DNA of 64,000 nt from DASQFQ01 sp963811595 (GTDB lineage Bacteria > Actinomycetota > Thermoleophilia > Solirubrobacterales > Solirubrobacteraceae). The stretch covers positions 310,001 to 374,000 of the forward strand of contig CAWERW010000002.1 in assembly GCA_963811595.1 (NCBI GenBank), in the 5' to 3' direction. The position numbers and the translations under genes were made by a program. The notes beneath the pieces are model-generated. The model was given only the letters and a program-made list of their open reading frames with translations, had not been told where the DNA came from and ran no database searches. Below are positions 19,196 through 27,205 of this stretch, piece by piece (position 1 is the first letter of the stretch; the number at the start of each line of letters is the position of its first letter).

Positions 19196-20426
19196 GAAGG
19201 TCCTCCAGGGTCTCGCGCCGCACCGCCACCCGCGCCTCGCCGCTCGCGCAGAGGATCACGGGCGGCCGCGGCACGCCGTTGTAGTTGTTGGCCAGCGCGT
19301 GCCCGTAGGCGCCGGTGACCGGCGTCACCACGACGTCGCCGGGCCGTGGGTCGGGCAGCCGCACGTCCCAGGCGATCACGTCCCCCGACTCGCAGTGCTT
19401 GCCCGCCAGGTGGCAGCGTTCGCCCTCGGCGCCCAGCCGATCGGCGATGTCCGCGGCGTAGGGCGCGCCGTAGAGCATCGGGCGCAGGTTGTCGCTCATG
19501 CCGCCGTCGACCGCCACCCACGTCGAGGCGCGCCGTTTGACCGACTCGACGGTGTAGAGCGTCACGCCGGCGTTGGCGACGAGCGCGCGCCCGGGCTCGA
19601 TCCACAGCTCGGATTCACGGGCGCCGAGCAGCTCGTGGGCGGCGCTCGTCACGCCCGCCACCCACTCGTCGACCGACGGCGGCCGGTGCTCGGCGGTGTA
19701 GGCGGCCGCGAGCCCGCCGCCGAGGTCGTAGAGCGGGAACGAGCCGAGCCCGGCGATCGCCGCCACCGCCTCGCGGTACGGCGCGAGGTCGAACAGCTGC
19801 GAGCCGATGTGGACGTGGACGCCGCGCAGGTCGCCCCAGTCGCCCAGCCGCTCGATCGCGTCCGCCGCCTCGGCCAGCGTGAGCCCGAACTTCTGGTCCG
19901 CGTGCCCGGTGGCGACCGCGTGGTGCGTGTCGGTCTGGACCTCGGGCACCACGCGCAGCAGCACCGGCTGCGGCCCGTCGCCCGCCAGCGCGCGGAGCCG
20001 CTCCAGCTCGTCGAGGTTGTCGATCGCCACCGTCAGGCGGTGCTCGACGACCGCCCGCAGCTCGGCGAGCGACTTCGCGTTGCCGTGCACCACGATCCGG
20101 CCGGGGTCGAAGCCCGCACGCAGCGCGAGGTGCAGCTCGCCCGCCGAGGCGACGTCGACGCCCAGCCCTTCCTCGGCGAAGATCCGCAGCACCGCGGTGC
20201 AGGGGAAGGCCTTGGCGGCGAACAGCACGCGCCCCTGCCCGCCGTGGTGGGTCGCCAGCGAGCGCACGAACTCGCGCGCCCGCGCCCGCAGGTCGTCCTC
20301 CGCCACGACGTAGGCGGGGGTGCCGAACTCGCGCGCGAGCTCGAGGACGTCGCAGCCGCCGATCGCGAGCCGGCCCTCGTGCACGGACGCGGCCTCGGGG
20401 TAGACGGTCAGCGTCGCGGCGGCCAT
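19179..20426 (-). CDS. lysA: diaminopimelate decarboxylase
   Basis: 415 residues; decarboxylates meso-diaminopimelate to L-lysine. Alanine-racemase-type PLP barrel with the PLP lysine K72 in FAAKAFPC. HIGSQLFDL, DLGGGLA, EPGRALVANAG and the CESGD motif with the active-site Cys are all present. First gene of the aspartate-family operon. A CATAAT -10-like box on the minus strand lies 11 bases before the ATG, inside the short divergent gap. Confidence 0.95.
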   Translation of the reverse strand: MAAATLTVYPEAASVHEGRLAIGGCDVLELAREFGTPAYVVAEDDLRARAREFVRSLATHHGGQGRVLFAAKAFPCTAVLRIFAEEGLGVDVASAGELHLALRAGFDPGRIVVHGNAKSLAELRAVVEHRLTVAIDNLDELERLRALAGDGPQPVLLRVVPEVQTDTHHAVATGHADQKFGLTLAEAADAIERLGDWGDLRGVHVHIGSQLFDLAPYREAVAAIAGLGSFPLYDLGGGLAAAYTAEHRPPSVDEWVAGVTSAAHELLGARESELWIEPGRALVANAGVTLYTVESVKRRASTWVAVDGGMSDNLRPMLYGAPYAADIADRLGAEGERCHLAGKHCESGDVIAWDVRLPDPRPGDVVVTPVTGAYGHALANNYNGVPRPPVILCASGEARVAVRRETLEDLLARDV

Positions 20427-20440
20427 GATGCGCGCCGATT

Positions 20441-21127
20441 ATGCGCTATGAGACCCCCGCTCCCCCGGCCGAGCTCGGCGAGGTCGACGGCCTCGCCTAC
20501 TCCCTGTGGCTCCCGGAGGGCGATCCGTGGGCCGGTCTGGTGATCCTCCACGGCGCCGGCTCGTGCAAGGAGAGCCACCACGACTTCGCCCGCGCGGCGC
20601 GCAGCGCCGGGCTCTCCGCGGTCTGCTTCGACCAGCGCGGGCACGGCGCGAGCGCGGGCGCGCTCGACGGCCGGCTGCTCCACGACGTCGCCACCGTGGC
20701 GGCGCTGCTCGGCGACGTGCCGCTGGCGCTGCGCGGCTCGAGCATGGGCGGCTACGTGGCGATCCTCGCGGCCGAGCGGCTGCGCGCCGCCGCGGTGGTC
20801 GCGATCTGCCCGGCCAGCTCGGACGGGCTGTGGCGCGGCCTGCGCGGCGGCGAGTTCGAGTTCCGCGCCGACGTCCCCTCGCTCGAGGCGTTCCTGGCCG
20901 AGCACCCCTTGGACGCCGCCGTCGAGCGGCTCGCGGTGCCGCTGCTGCTGCTCCATGCCGAGGGCGACGAGCGCGTCCCCGCCGCGCACTCGCGCGAGCT
21001 CGCGCGCCGCTCGCCGGACCCGCGCACCGAGCTCGTGATCGTCCCGGGCGGCCATCACCGCTCCGTCCAGCACGACGCCGAGCTGCAGGGCCACGCGCTG
21101 CGCTGGTTGCGGCGCGTTACGGGCTGA
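20441..21127 (+). CDS. alpha/beta-hydrolase
   Basis: 228 residues with the alpha/beta-hydrolase fold: oxyanion region LHGAGSCKES, FDQRGHG, nucleophile serine in GSSMGG, acid in HAEGDERVP and histidine in GGHHRS. Probably an esterase or peptidase-like cytoplasmic enzyme; no signal peptide. Divergent from lysA with a 14-base gap. Substrate unknown. It overlaps the convergent small membrane-protein gene by 11 bases. Confidence 0.85.
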   Translation: MRYETPAPPAELGEVDGLAYSLWLPEGDPWAGLVILHGAGSCKESHHDFARAARSAGLSAVCFDQRGHGASAGALDGRLLHDVATVAALLGDVPLALRGSSMGGYVAILAAERLRAAAVVAICPASSDGLWRGLRGGEFEFRADVPSLEAFLAEHPLDAAVERLAVPLLLLHAEGDERVPAAHSRELARRSPDPRTELVIVPGGHHRSVQHDAELQGHALRWLRRVTG

Positions 21128-21347
21128 GACCGCCGCCGTCCCCGCCCGGCGCGGAGGAGGGGTGCCGGGCGGGGGCGGCCAGGGGCACCGTGGTGACCTC
21201 GGCCTCGACGGAGGGCGGTTTTGCCCCGGTCTCGCCGTCGACCTTGAAGACGACGGACGCGGAGAAGAACACGAGCATGCACAGCGCGGCGACAGCCATC
21301 GGGATGACCCAGCCCATGTCGGCGATCAGTGCGCGTGGCACTCTCAT
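21117..21347 (-). CDS. small single-pass membrane protein
   Basis: 76 residues starting MRVPRALIADMGW, with one membrane helix (about 13-35) and a Pro/Ala/Gly-rich external or cytoplasmic tail. No family recognised. The ATG at 21347 was chosen because it immediately precedes the hydrophobic segment. High GC3 in this frame supports coding, but the protein is small and the call is tentative. Confidence 0.5.
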   Translation of the reverse strand: MRVPRALIADMGWVIPMAVAALCMLVFFSASVVFKVDGETGAKPPSVEAEVTTVPLAAPARHPSSAPGGDGGGLSP

Positions 21348-21391
21348 GTCGGCGGCTGAAAACGCGCACGGTGCGGGAAACCTGCGGGGAC

Positions 21392-21440
21392 TTTGTCCAT
21401 TGGTGGACAAACGTCCGAAGTTGGCGCGAATCGCTAAGGT
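21392..21440 (+). promoter_or_regulatory. operator (TTTGTCCA-TTGG-TGGACAAA) and -10 box of the proline-racemase-family gene
   Basis: Perfect 8-bp inverted repeat at 21392-21411, the shape of a GntR-type operator. It lies upstream of a -10-like TAAGGT (21435-21440) that sits seven bases before the GTG at 21448. The repeat covers or abuts the -35 position, so repression is the simplest reading. No GntR regulator is encoded nearby. Confidence 0.6.
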
Positions 21441-21447
21441 CGGCGCC

Positions 21448-22470
21448 GTGCGCGGCCGGGTGCTCCACTGCGTCGACGCCCACGCGGAGGGAGAGCCCAG
21501 CCGCATCGTCGTGGGCGGAGTGCTCGACGTCCCCGGCGCGACGATGCTCGAGAAGATGCGCCACCTCGAGCGCGAGGGCGACGAGCTGCGCCGGCTGCTG
21601 CTGTTCGAGCCGCGCGGGTCGGCCCCGCTGTCGCTCGACATCGTGCTTCCGCCGACCACGCCGGAGGCCGACGCGGGGTTCCTGATCATGGAGTCCTGCA
21701 CCTACGAGGGGATGTCGGGCTCCAACACGATCAACACGGCGACCGTGCTGCTCGAGACCGGGATCCTGCCCATGACCGAGCCGGTCACCGAGCTCGTGCT
21801 CGAGGCGCCGGCCGGGCTCGTGCGCGTCACCGCCGACTGCCGCGACGGCCGCTGCGAGCGCGTGACGTTCGAGAACGTGCCGTCGTTCGCCACCCACCTC
21901 GGCGCGCCGGTCTCCGTGCCGGGCCTCGGCGAGCTGCTCGTCGACGTCGCCTACGGCGGCGCGTTCTGCGCGTTCGTCGACGCCGAGCCGCTCGGCTACG
22001 CGATCGTGCCCTCGGAGGCGCGCGCGCTGGCCGAGCTCGGCGAGCGCATCCGGCCCGCGGTCGAGGAGCAGCTCGAGATCGCCCACCCGGCCGAGCCGGC
22101 GCTCGGCGTGCTCTCGTTCGTCGTCTTCACGGCCGCGCCGCGGGCGGGCGGCGACGCGCGCAACGCCACCGTCGTGGCCCCCGGCCGGCTCGACCGCTCG
22201 GCCACCGGCACCGCGACCTCGGCGCGGCTGGCGGTGCTCGCGGCGCGCGGGCTGATCGGCGACGGCGAGGAGCTCGTCAACGAGAGCGTCATCGACACCC
22301 GCTTCGTGGGGCGGATCGTGGGCCGCACGCGGGTCGGCGACGTGGAGGCGATCGTCCCCGCGATCTCGGGCCGCGCCTGGATCACCGGCACGCACCAGTT
22401 CGTGCTCGACCCCGACGACCCGTTCCCGGAGGGGTTCCGGCTGCCGGACACGTGGGGGGCGGGGCTCTGA
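21448..22470 (+). CDS. proline racemase / hydroxyproline epimerase-dehydratase family protein
   Basis: 340 residues, full-length PrpF-like fold of the proline racemase family. Conserved segments include VDVAYGGAF, HPAEPALGV, GRAWITGTHQF and DPDDPFPEGFRL. The two catalytic positions are altered: the first Cys is Ser90 (GMSGSNT) and the second is Thr253 (DRSATGT in place of DRSPCGT). Thr at the second site is characteristic of trans-3-hydroxy-L-proline dehydratases; Ser at the first site occurs in some epimerases. The neighbour is a mu-crystallin-type reductase that would reduce the dehydratase product to proline. Function as dehydratase is inferred. Confidence 0.8.
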   Translation: MRGRVLHCVDAHAEGEPSRIVVGGVLDVPGATMLEKMRHLEREGDELRRLLLFEPRGSAPLSLDIVLPPTTPEADAGFLIMESCTYEGMSGSNTINTATVLLETGILPMTEPVTELVLEAPAGLVRVTADCRDGRCERVTFENVPSFATHLGAPVSVPGLGELLVDVAYGGAFCAFVDAEPLGYAIVPSEARALAELGERIRPAVEEQLEIAHPAEPALGVLSFVVFTAAPRAGGDARNATVVAPGRLDRSATGTATSARLAVLAARGLIGDGEELVNESVIDTRFVGRIVGRTRVGDVEAIVPAISGRAWITGTHQFVLDPDDPFPEGFRLPDTWGAGL

Positions 22471-22478
22471 GGCTCCGC

Positions 22479-23387
22479 GTGCTGTCGCGCGCCGACGTCG
22501 AGGCGGCGCTCGACCCGGACGCCCTCGTCGACGAGCTCGCGGCCGCCTTCGCCGCCCTCAGCGCGGGCGAGGCCTCGATGCCGCCGCGCGCCGGCGTCGA
22601 GGTGCCGGGCGCCGGCACGATCCTGCTGATGGGCGCCCACCGCCACGGGCAGCCGTCGGTGACCGCGAAGCTCGTGTCGGTGTTCCCGGACCACGACCCG
22701 GCCCACCAGGCGGCGATCGTCGTCTTCGACGCCGCCACCGGCACGCCGACCGCCCTGATGGACGGCGACGCCATCACCGCCGCGCGCACCGCGGCCGGCT
22801 CCCGGCTCGCCACGCGCCTGCTCGCCCGCGAGGACGCGGACGTGCTGGCGATGCTCGGCACCGGCGTGCAGGGCGACGCGCATCTGCGCGCGCTGGCCCG
22901 CGAGCGCGAGTGGGCCGAGATCCGCGTGTGGGGGCGTCGCGAGGACGCCGCGCGCGAGCTTGCCGCGCGCCATGGCGGCGACGCCTTCGCGCGCGCCGGC
23001 GACGCCGTCCGGGACGCGGCCGTGGTCTGCGTGGCCACGTCGGCCACCGAGCCGGTCCTGCGCCGCGAATGGCTCGCGCCCGGCGCGCACGTCAACTCCG
23101 TCGGCTTCACCTCGCAGGGCCGCGAGCTCGACCCCGCGCTGGTGCGCGACGCCTTCGTCGTCGTCGAATCACGCGAGTCCGCGCTCGCGCCGCCGCCCGC
23201 GGGCAGCACGGACCTCGAGGGCGCCGAGGCGGACGCCGAGCTCGGCGAGCTGGTCGGCGGCGCCGGGCCGCGCGACCGGCTCACGCTCTACAAGTCCGTC
23301 GGCGTCGGCCTGGAGGACGACGCCGCCGCTCACCTCGCCCTGGCGGGCGCCGAGCGACGCGGCCTCGGCCGCGTCGTCGAGCTCTGA
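22479..23387 (+). CDS. ornithine cyclodeaminase/mu-crystallin family reductase (probable pyrroline-2-carboxylate reductase)
   Basis: 302 residues with the family's NAD(P)-binding loop LGTGVQGDAHL, the substrate-side segment GEASMPPRAGV, and the catalytic DGDAITAARTAA region. Members act as ornithine cyclodeaminase or as reductase of Delta1-pyrroline-2-carboxylate; the adjacent hydroxyproline-type gene favours the latter. GTG 22479 was chosen because GAGG lies six bases upstream; GTG 22452 is an alternative that overlaps the upstream gene. The 3' end overlaps the convergent lgt gene by 58 bases. Confidence 0.82.
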   Translation: MLSRADVEAALDPDALVDELAAAFAALSAGEASMPPRAGVEVPGAGTILLMGAHRHGQPSVTAKLVSVFPDHDPAHQAAIVVFDAATGTPTALMDGDAITAARTAAGSRLATRLLAREDADVLAMLGTGVQGDAHLRALAREREWAEIRVWGRREDAARELAARHGGDAFARAGDAVRDAAVVCVATSATEPVLRREWLAPGAHVNSVGFTSQGRELDPALVRDAFVVVESRESALAPPPAGSTDLEGAEADAELGELVGGAGPRDRLTLYKSVGVGLEDDAAAHLALAGAERRGLGRVVEL

Positions 23388-24106
23388 GGCTCGCGCGAGC
23401 GCACGCGCCACAGCCACCACGCGCCCGCCACGATCATCACCACGGAGACGAACTGCGCGAGGCTGAACGGGCCGGCGATGTCGTCGTTGCGGCGGATGAA
23501 CTCGACGAGGAAGCGCTCGATCCCCGCCAGCAGCGCCCACCAGCCGATCAGCTCGCCGGGCCGGCCCTTGTCGCGCCGCTGCCACAGCCACCACGTCACG
23601 CCGCTCATCACGAGGAACTCGTAGATCGGCGTCGGGTGCACCTCGTCGGTGGTCGGGACGGTGCCGTCGGGATACGCCATCGCCCACGGCAGGTCCGAGG
23701 GGATCCCGTAGTCGCCGTCGCCCGCGAGCTGGCAGCCGAGCCGCCCGACCGCGTAGCCGATGGCGAGCGCGGGCGCGCCCATGTCGAACAGCCGGTAGTC
23801 GAGGAAGCCGCGGTACCGCGCGTAGAGCATGACCGCCAGCGCCCCGCCGATCGCGCCGCCGTAGAAGACGAGCCCGGTGCCGGAGAGCAGGCTGCCGAGG
23901 TCGCCCTTCTCGACGACGAACCACAGCTTCGCCCCCGCGATCCCGCCCGCGCCGGCGCAGAACATGAGCTCGTAGACCCAGTCGACCGGCAGCCCGAGCT
24001 CCTTCAGCCGCCACGCGACGAGCACGCCCGAGGAGACGAGCGCGAGCGCGAGCATCAGCCCGAACGTCTGCAGATCGAAGCCGAAGATGTCGATCTCGGG
24101 GAGCAC
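23330..24106 (-). CDS. lgt: prolipoprotein diacylglyceryl transferase
   Basis: 258-residue integral membrane enzyme with about seven helices that transfers diacylglycerol to the lipobox Cys of prolipoproteins. The Lgt signature GYAVGRLGCQLAGDGDYG region is at about 117-134, with HPTPIYE and LVEFIRRND downstream. Several lipoproteins in this window (12578, 15377, 31796, 53045) are substrates by lipobox. The last about 20 residues are basic and Pro/Arg-rich and overlap the convergent reductase gene. Confidence 0.94.
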   Translation of the reverse strand: MLPEIDIFGFDLQTFGLMLALALVSSGVLVAWRLKELGLPVDWVYELMFCAGAGGIAGAKLWFVVEKGDLGSLLSGTGLVFYGGAIGGALAVMLYARYRGFLDYRLFDMGAPALAIGYAVGRLGCQLAGDGDYGIPSDLPWAMAYPDGTVPTTDEVHPTPIYEFLVMSGVTWWLWQRRDKGRPGELIGWWALLAGIERFLVEFIRRNDDIAGPFSLAQFVSVVMIVAGAWWLWRVRSREPQSSTTRPRPRRSAPARAR

Positions 24107-24119
24107 CGGCGAAAAGGCT

Positions 24120-24136
24120 AAGGGGTCAGACCCCTT
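24120..24136. terminator. palindromic terminator-like hairpin AAGGGGTC-A-GACCCCTT
   Basis: Perfect 8-bp arms with a single central base, followed by TTAG, in the 45-base gap between the M23 gene (stop 24152) and lgt (start 24106), both on the minus strand. It looks like a terminator of the M23 transcript, though the tiny loop means the RNA stem would open by a few pairs. Confidence 0.45.
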
Positions 24137-24151
24137 TAGGGTGGTCGAGGG

Positions 24152-25372
24152 TTAGAGGTAGCCGGCGGGGTTGACCGGCGCCCCGCCCATCCGCGTCTCG
24201 AAGTGCAGGTGGTCGCCGAAGCAGTGGCCGGTGCAGCCGACGGACCCGATGACCTGGCCGCGGCTGACGGTCGCGCCGTTCGAGGTCGCGTAGGAGGACT
24301 GGTGCGCGTAACACGTCGAGAGCCCGCCGCCGTGGCCGATGCAGGTGTAGTTGCCGTAGCCGCCGGTCCAGCCGAGCAGGATCACGCGGCCCGACTGGGC
24401 GGCGCGGATCGGCGTTCCGGCCGGCACCGCGATGTCGACGCCGGCGTGCAGGCGGCCCCAGCGCATCCCGAACGGCGAGACGATCGGCCCGTTGACCGGC
24501 CACACCAGCCCGCCCGAGCCCGGGCGGATCGGGCCGGCGGCGCCCGGCGCCGTGCCGTTCTGGGCGGCCGCGAGCTGCGCCTGCACGCGCGCGTTCTCGC
24601 GCTCCAGCGCCGCGAGGTCGCCCTCGAGGTGCTGGCGGGTCTCGCGCGTGCTGGCGAGCGCCGTCGACTTGTCCGAGCGCACGGCGGCGAACGAGTCGCG
24701 GCGGTCGACGAGCTGGCCCTTGACGCGCGCGACCTCGTCGCGGCGCGCCTCGATGACCGCGGCGACCTTCGTCTGGCGCTTCTCGAGCTTGTCGAGCCGC
24801 GCCTCGGTGAGCTTCGCCTCGGCGCGCGCGGTGCGGACGCGGTCGATGATGCGCGCGTCCTGATCGGAGACGCGCTGCATGAACTCCGTCCGCTGGAGCA
24901 GGTCGGCGAAGCCGTCGGACTCGAGCACGACGGTCACCACGTCGGGCTTGTCGGCCTTGTAGAGCTGGACGAGGCGATCCGCGAGCGCGATCCGCGCCTC
25001 GGCGAGCCGCTTGCGCAGCCGCGTGAGGCGCACGCGCTCCTGGCGCAGGTCCTCCTGGATCCGCGCGAGCTCCGCGCGCTTCGCGTCGAGGTCGCCCTGG
25101 ATCCGGACCTGCCTGCGCTGCAGCACGGTGATGTCGCCCTGCAGCGAGTTGATGCGGCGGCTGTAGCGGGTGATCGTCGAGGAGAGGACGCGTTCGCGGC
25201 CCTTCTTCGCGTCGATCTGCTTGCGCTTCGACTCGATCTTGTCGCCGATCGCGGCAGCGCGCGAGCGCGGCGACCCGGACGAGAGCACGGGCAGGGCCGC
25301 CCACAGGGCGAGCGGGAGCAGTGCCACCGCGAAAAGGAGGCCGAGCCTGGACTTACGCATGCGGCGGGCCAC
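24152..25372 (-). CDS. M23-family peptidoglycan endopeptidase with long coiled coil
   Basis: 406 residues. An N-terminal signal anchor (about 8-30) is followed by an extended coiled coil (about 45-280) as in EnvC/NlpD-type and RipC-like proteins, then an LytM/M23 domain. Zinc ligands and catalytic residues are H309 and D313 (GRLHAGVDI), and H388/H390 (GDHLHFE), all intact, so the enzyme should be active. It cuts peptide bridges in peptidoglycan outside the cell. GTG 25372 has GGAGG nine bases upstream. Expression is probably controlled by the c-di-AMP riboswitch at 25491-25614. Confidence 0.92.
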   Translation of the reverse strand: MARRMRKSRLGLLFAVALLPLALWAALPVLSSGSPRSRAAAIGDKIESKRKQIDAKKGRERVLSSTITRYSRRINSLQGDITVLQRRQVRIQGDLDAKRAELARIQEDLRQERVRLTRLRKRLAEARIALADRLVQLYKADKPDVVTVVLESDGFADLLQRTEFMQRVSDQDARIIDRVRTARAEAKLTEARLDKLEKRQTKVAAVIEARRDEVARVKGQLVDRRDSFAAVRSDKSTALASTRETRQHLEGDLAALERENARVQAQLAAAQNGTAPGAAGPIRPGSGGLVWPVNGPIVSPFGMRWGRLHAGVDIAVPAGTPIRAAQSGRVILLGWTGGYGNYTCIGHGGGLSTCYAHQSSYATSNGATVSRGQVIGSVGCTGHCFGDHLHFETRMGGAPVNPAGYL

Positions 25373-25431
25373 TCTAGGACGCCTCCTGCCCGGTCTCCAG
25401 CGGAACGCGCCCGCTTATGGAGCATGCAAGG

Positions 25432-25453
25432 AATCCTGCAATGTGCAGGGATT
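25432..25453 (-). terminator. hairpin in the M23 leader, likely riboswitch expression platform
   Basis: On the minus strand TGCAGG/CCTGCA arms around a 3-base loop, extended by AATCC/GGATT with one bulge, lie between the riboswitch 3' end (25491) and the start codon (25372). This could be the terminator that c-di-AMP binding favours. No U-tract follows, so mechanism is uncertain. Confidence 0.4.
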
Positions 25454-25490
25454 TCTCCCGAGTGGGCGACGCCGAGCCGTTCATGTGCGC

Positions 25491-25614
25491 TGCCTACGGG
25501 GTTAGCTGACGGGCTCGCGCTGCTCGCGCTACCCGGGCACCAGCCCGGGATTCGCCCCAACGACCATGTGGGTCCCCCGCTCCCCTGACCGTTGCAGGGG
25601 ATTCGGCGGGAGCA
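25491..25614 (-). promoter_or_regulatory. c-di-AMP riboswitch (ydaO/yuaA class) upstream of M23 peptidase
   Basis: Read on the minus strand, the region shows the class's conserved blocks in order: GCCGAATCC, GGGGAGCGGGGGACCCA, GGGGCGAATC, a hairpin with CCCGGG arms, and the 3' signature CCCGTCAGCTAACCCCGTAG. In Actinobacteria this class is known upstream of cell-wall hydrolase and resuscitation-factor genes, which matches its position 119 bases before the M23 gene. It starts right after the stop codon of the oxidoreductase gene at 25618. Confidence 0.9.
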
Positions 25615-25617
25615 AGG

Positions 25618-27135
25618 CTACCGGAGGTCGGCGAGAACGGCCAGCGCCGCGTTGCGGCCGTTGGCGGCGATCACGCTGCCGCCCGGGTGCGTGCCCGCGC
25701 CGCACAGGTACACGCCCTCCGCGCCGGTGCGGTAGGGCAGCCGCCGGTCCCACATGTGCTCGGGCAGGCACTCGCCCTGGAAGATGTGGCCGCCGGTCAG
25801 CCCGATCTTGCGCTCGACGTCGGGCGGGGCGAGCGCCTCGCGCTCGACCACCAGGTCCCGGAAGCCGGGGGCGAAGCGCTCGATCGAGCGCTCCACGCGG
25901 TCGGCGATCTCGTCGCGCCGCGCCTCCCAGTCGAGCGCGTACGGCACGTACTGGCAGAACGCGCTCATCACGTGCCGGCCGGCGGGCGCCACGCTCGTGT
26001 CCGCCACGGTCTGGAAGTAGAGCTCGCACCACAGCTCCTCCGCGACGTCGCCGGCCTGCGCGAGCCGGCACGCGTCGTGCATCGCCTGCGCGCCGCGCAT
26101 GCAGTTGACCGTGCCGCGCGTCGCGTGCGCGGCGGCGGGGAACTCGGGCAGCGCGGAGAGCGCGAAGTTGACCTTCAGCACCGGGCTCTCCATCGGGACC
26201 GCCTCGACCCGCGCCCGGAAGTCCGCGGGCGCGCCGCCGTCGAGCAGCGCGAGCGCGCGGCGGGCGTCGGCGTTGCAGACGACCGCGCGGGCCGCGATCG
26301 CCGTGCCGTCCTCGAGCTCGACGCCCTCGCCGGGCCGGATCGCGCCCACCGGCACGCCGGTGGCGACCACCGCGCCGGCCTCGCGCGCCGCGTCCGCGAG
26401 CGCGAACGACACCCGCCCCATCCCGCCGCGCACGTAGGTCCAGGCGCCCGGGATGCCGGTGAGGCGGCCGCTCGAGTGGTGCCACGAGACGTAGGCGGTG
26501 CCGGGGTCGCGCGGCGAGGCGAACGTCCCGATCACGCCCTGGCCGGCCAGCGCGTCGACCACGCGGTCGGAGAAGAAGCGCTCGAGCATCGTCGTGTAGG
26601 AGTCCTCGAACACGGTCGCGATCGCCACCTCGTCGCCGCCGAGGCGCGCCTCGATCTGTTCGCGCGTCGGCGGCTCGGCCAGCCACAGGTCGTCCGGGCC
26701 GTCGGGGCGCAGCGCATCGCGGATGCGCCCGATCAGCCCGACGTACTCGCGGTAGCCGCGCCCGTCCTCCGGCCCCAGCTCGGCGACCGTGCGCGCCTCG
26801 TCGATCCACTCCGTGAACGCGCTCCCGTCCTCGCGCGGCACCGTGATGTACGGGTCCTCGGGCTTGAGCGGGATCAGCTCGTAGCCGTGGCGGTGCAGCC
26901 CGAGCTCCTCCACCACGAGCGGGTGCAGGAGGCCGCACAGGTACGCGCAGGGCGAGATCGCGTAGCCCGGCCACGGCTCCTCCAGCGTGCAGGCGCCGCC
27001 GACCTGGTCGCGCCGCTCGAGCACGAGCACGCTGCGCCCGGCGCGGGCGAGATAGGCGGCGGCGGTGAGGCCGTTGTGGCCCGCGCCGACGACGACGGCG
27101 TCCCACTCACGGCCGGTCCAGTCGGAGGCGCTCAC
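25618..27135 (-). CDS. FAD-dependent oxidoreductase of the phytoene-desaturase/PYROXD2-like family
   Basis: 505 residues with an FAD-binding Rossmann motif GAGHNGLTAAAYLARAG (about 17-33), VLERRDQVGG, a long substrate domain and a C-terminal FAD motif (CGAGTHPGG). These enzymes resemble carotenoid desaturases or isomerases, but no other carotenoid gene is nearby, so the substrate is unknown. GTG 27135 follows a minus-strand TAGGAT by seven bases (leaderless layout). Divergent from htpX. Confidence 0.88.
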   Translation of the reverse strand: MSASDWTGREWDAVVVGAGHNGLTAAAYLARAGRSVLVLERRDQVGGACTLEEPWPGYAISPCAYLCGLLHPLVVEELGLHRHGYELIPLKPEDPYITVPREDGSAFTEWIDEARTVAELGPEDGRGYREYVGLIGRIRDALRPDGPDDLWLAEPPTREQIEARLGGDEVAIATVFEDSYTTMLERFFSDRVVDALAGQGVIGTFASPRDPGTAYVSWHHSSGRLTGIPGAWTYVRGGMGRVSFALADAAREAGAVVATGVPVGAIRPGEGVELEDGTAIAARAVVCNADARRALALLDGGAPADFRARVEAVPMESPVLKVNFALSALPEFPAAAHATRGTVNCMRGAQAMHDACRLAQAGDVAEELWCELYFQTVADTSVAPAGRHVMSAFCQYVPYALDWEARRDEIADRVERSIERFAPGFRDLVVEREALAPPDVERKIGLTGGHIFQGECLPEHMWDRRLPYRTGAEGVYLCGAGTHPGGSVIAANGRNAALAVLADLR

Positions 27136-27142
27136 GACGCCG

Positions 27143-27194
27143 ATCCTAAGCGGCCCGTAATTTCGGGCGAGCCGCGCCTCAGACCGCTTATACT
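27143..27194. promoter_or_regulatory. divergent -10 boxes for the oxidoreductase and htpX
   Basis: TAGGAT on the minus strand (27143-27148) lies seven bases before the GTG at 27135. TATACT on the plus strand (27189-27194) lies 11 bases before the htpX ATG at 27206. Neither has a convincing -35. Position and TANNNT shape are the only evidence. Confidence 0.5.
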
Positions 27195-27205
27195 TCGTAA
27201 GCCTC

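Noticed and set aside
24120..24136. GGGGTC-type palindrome as a REP/RAYT repeat element
   Set aside because: Only one full copy is visible in the window and no RAYT transposase is present; a terminator is simpler.
26532..26717. Small Arg-rich open frames inside the oxidoreductase gene and elsewhere
   Set aside because: Antisense or out-of-frame shadows with no ribosome-binding site and atypical composition.
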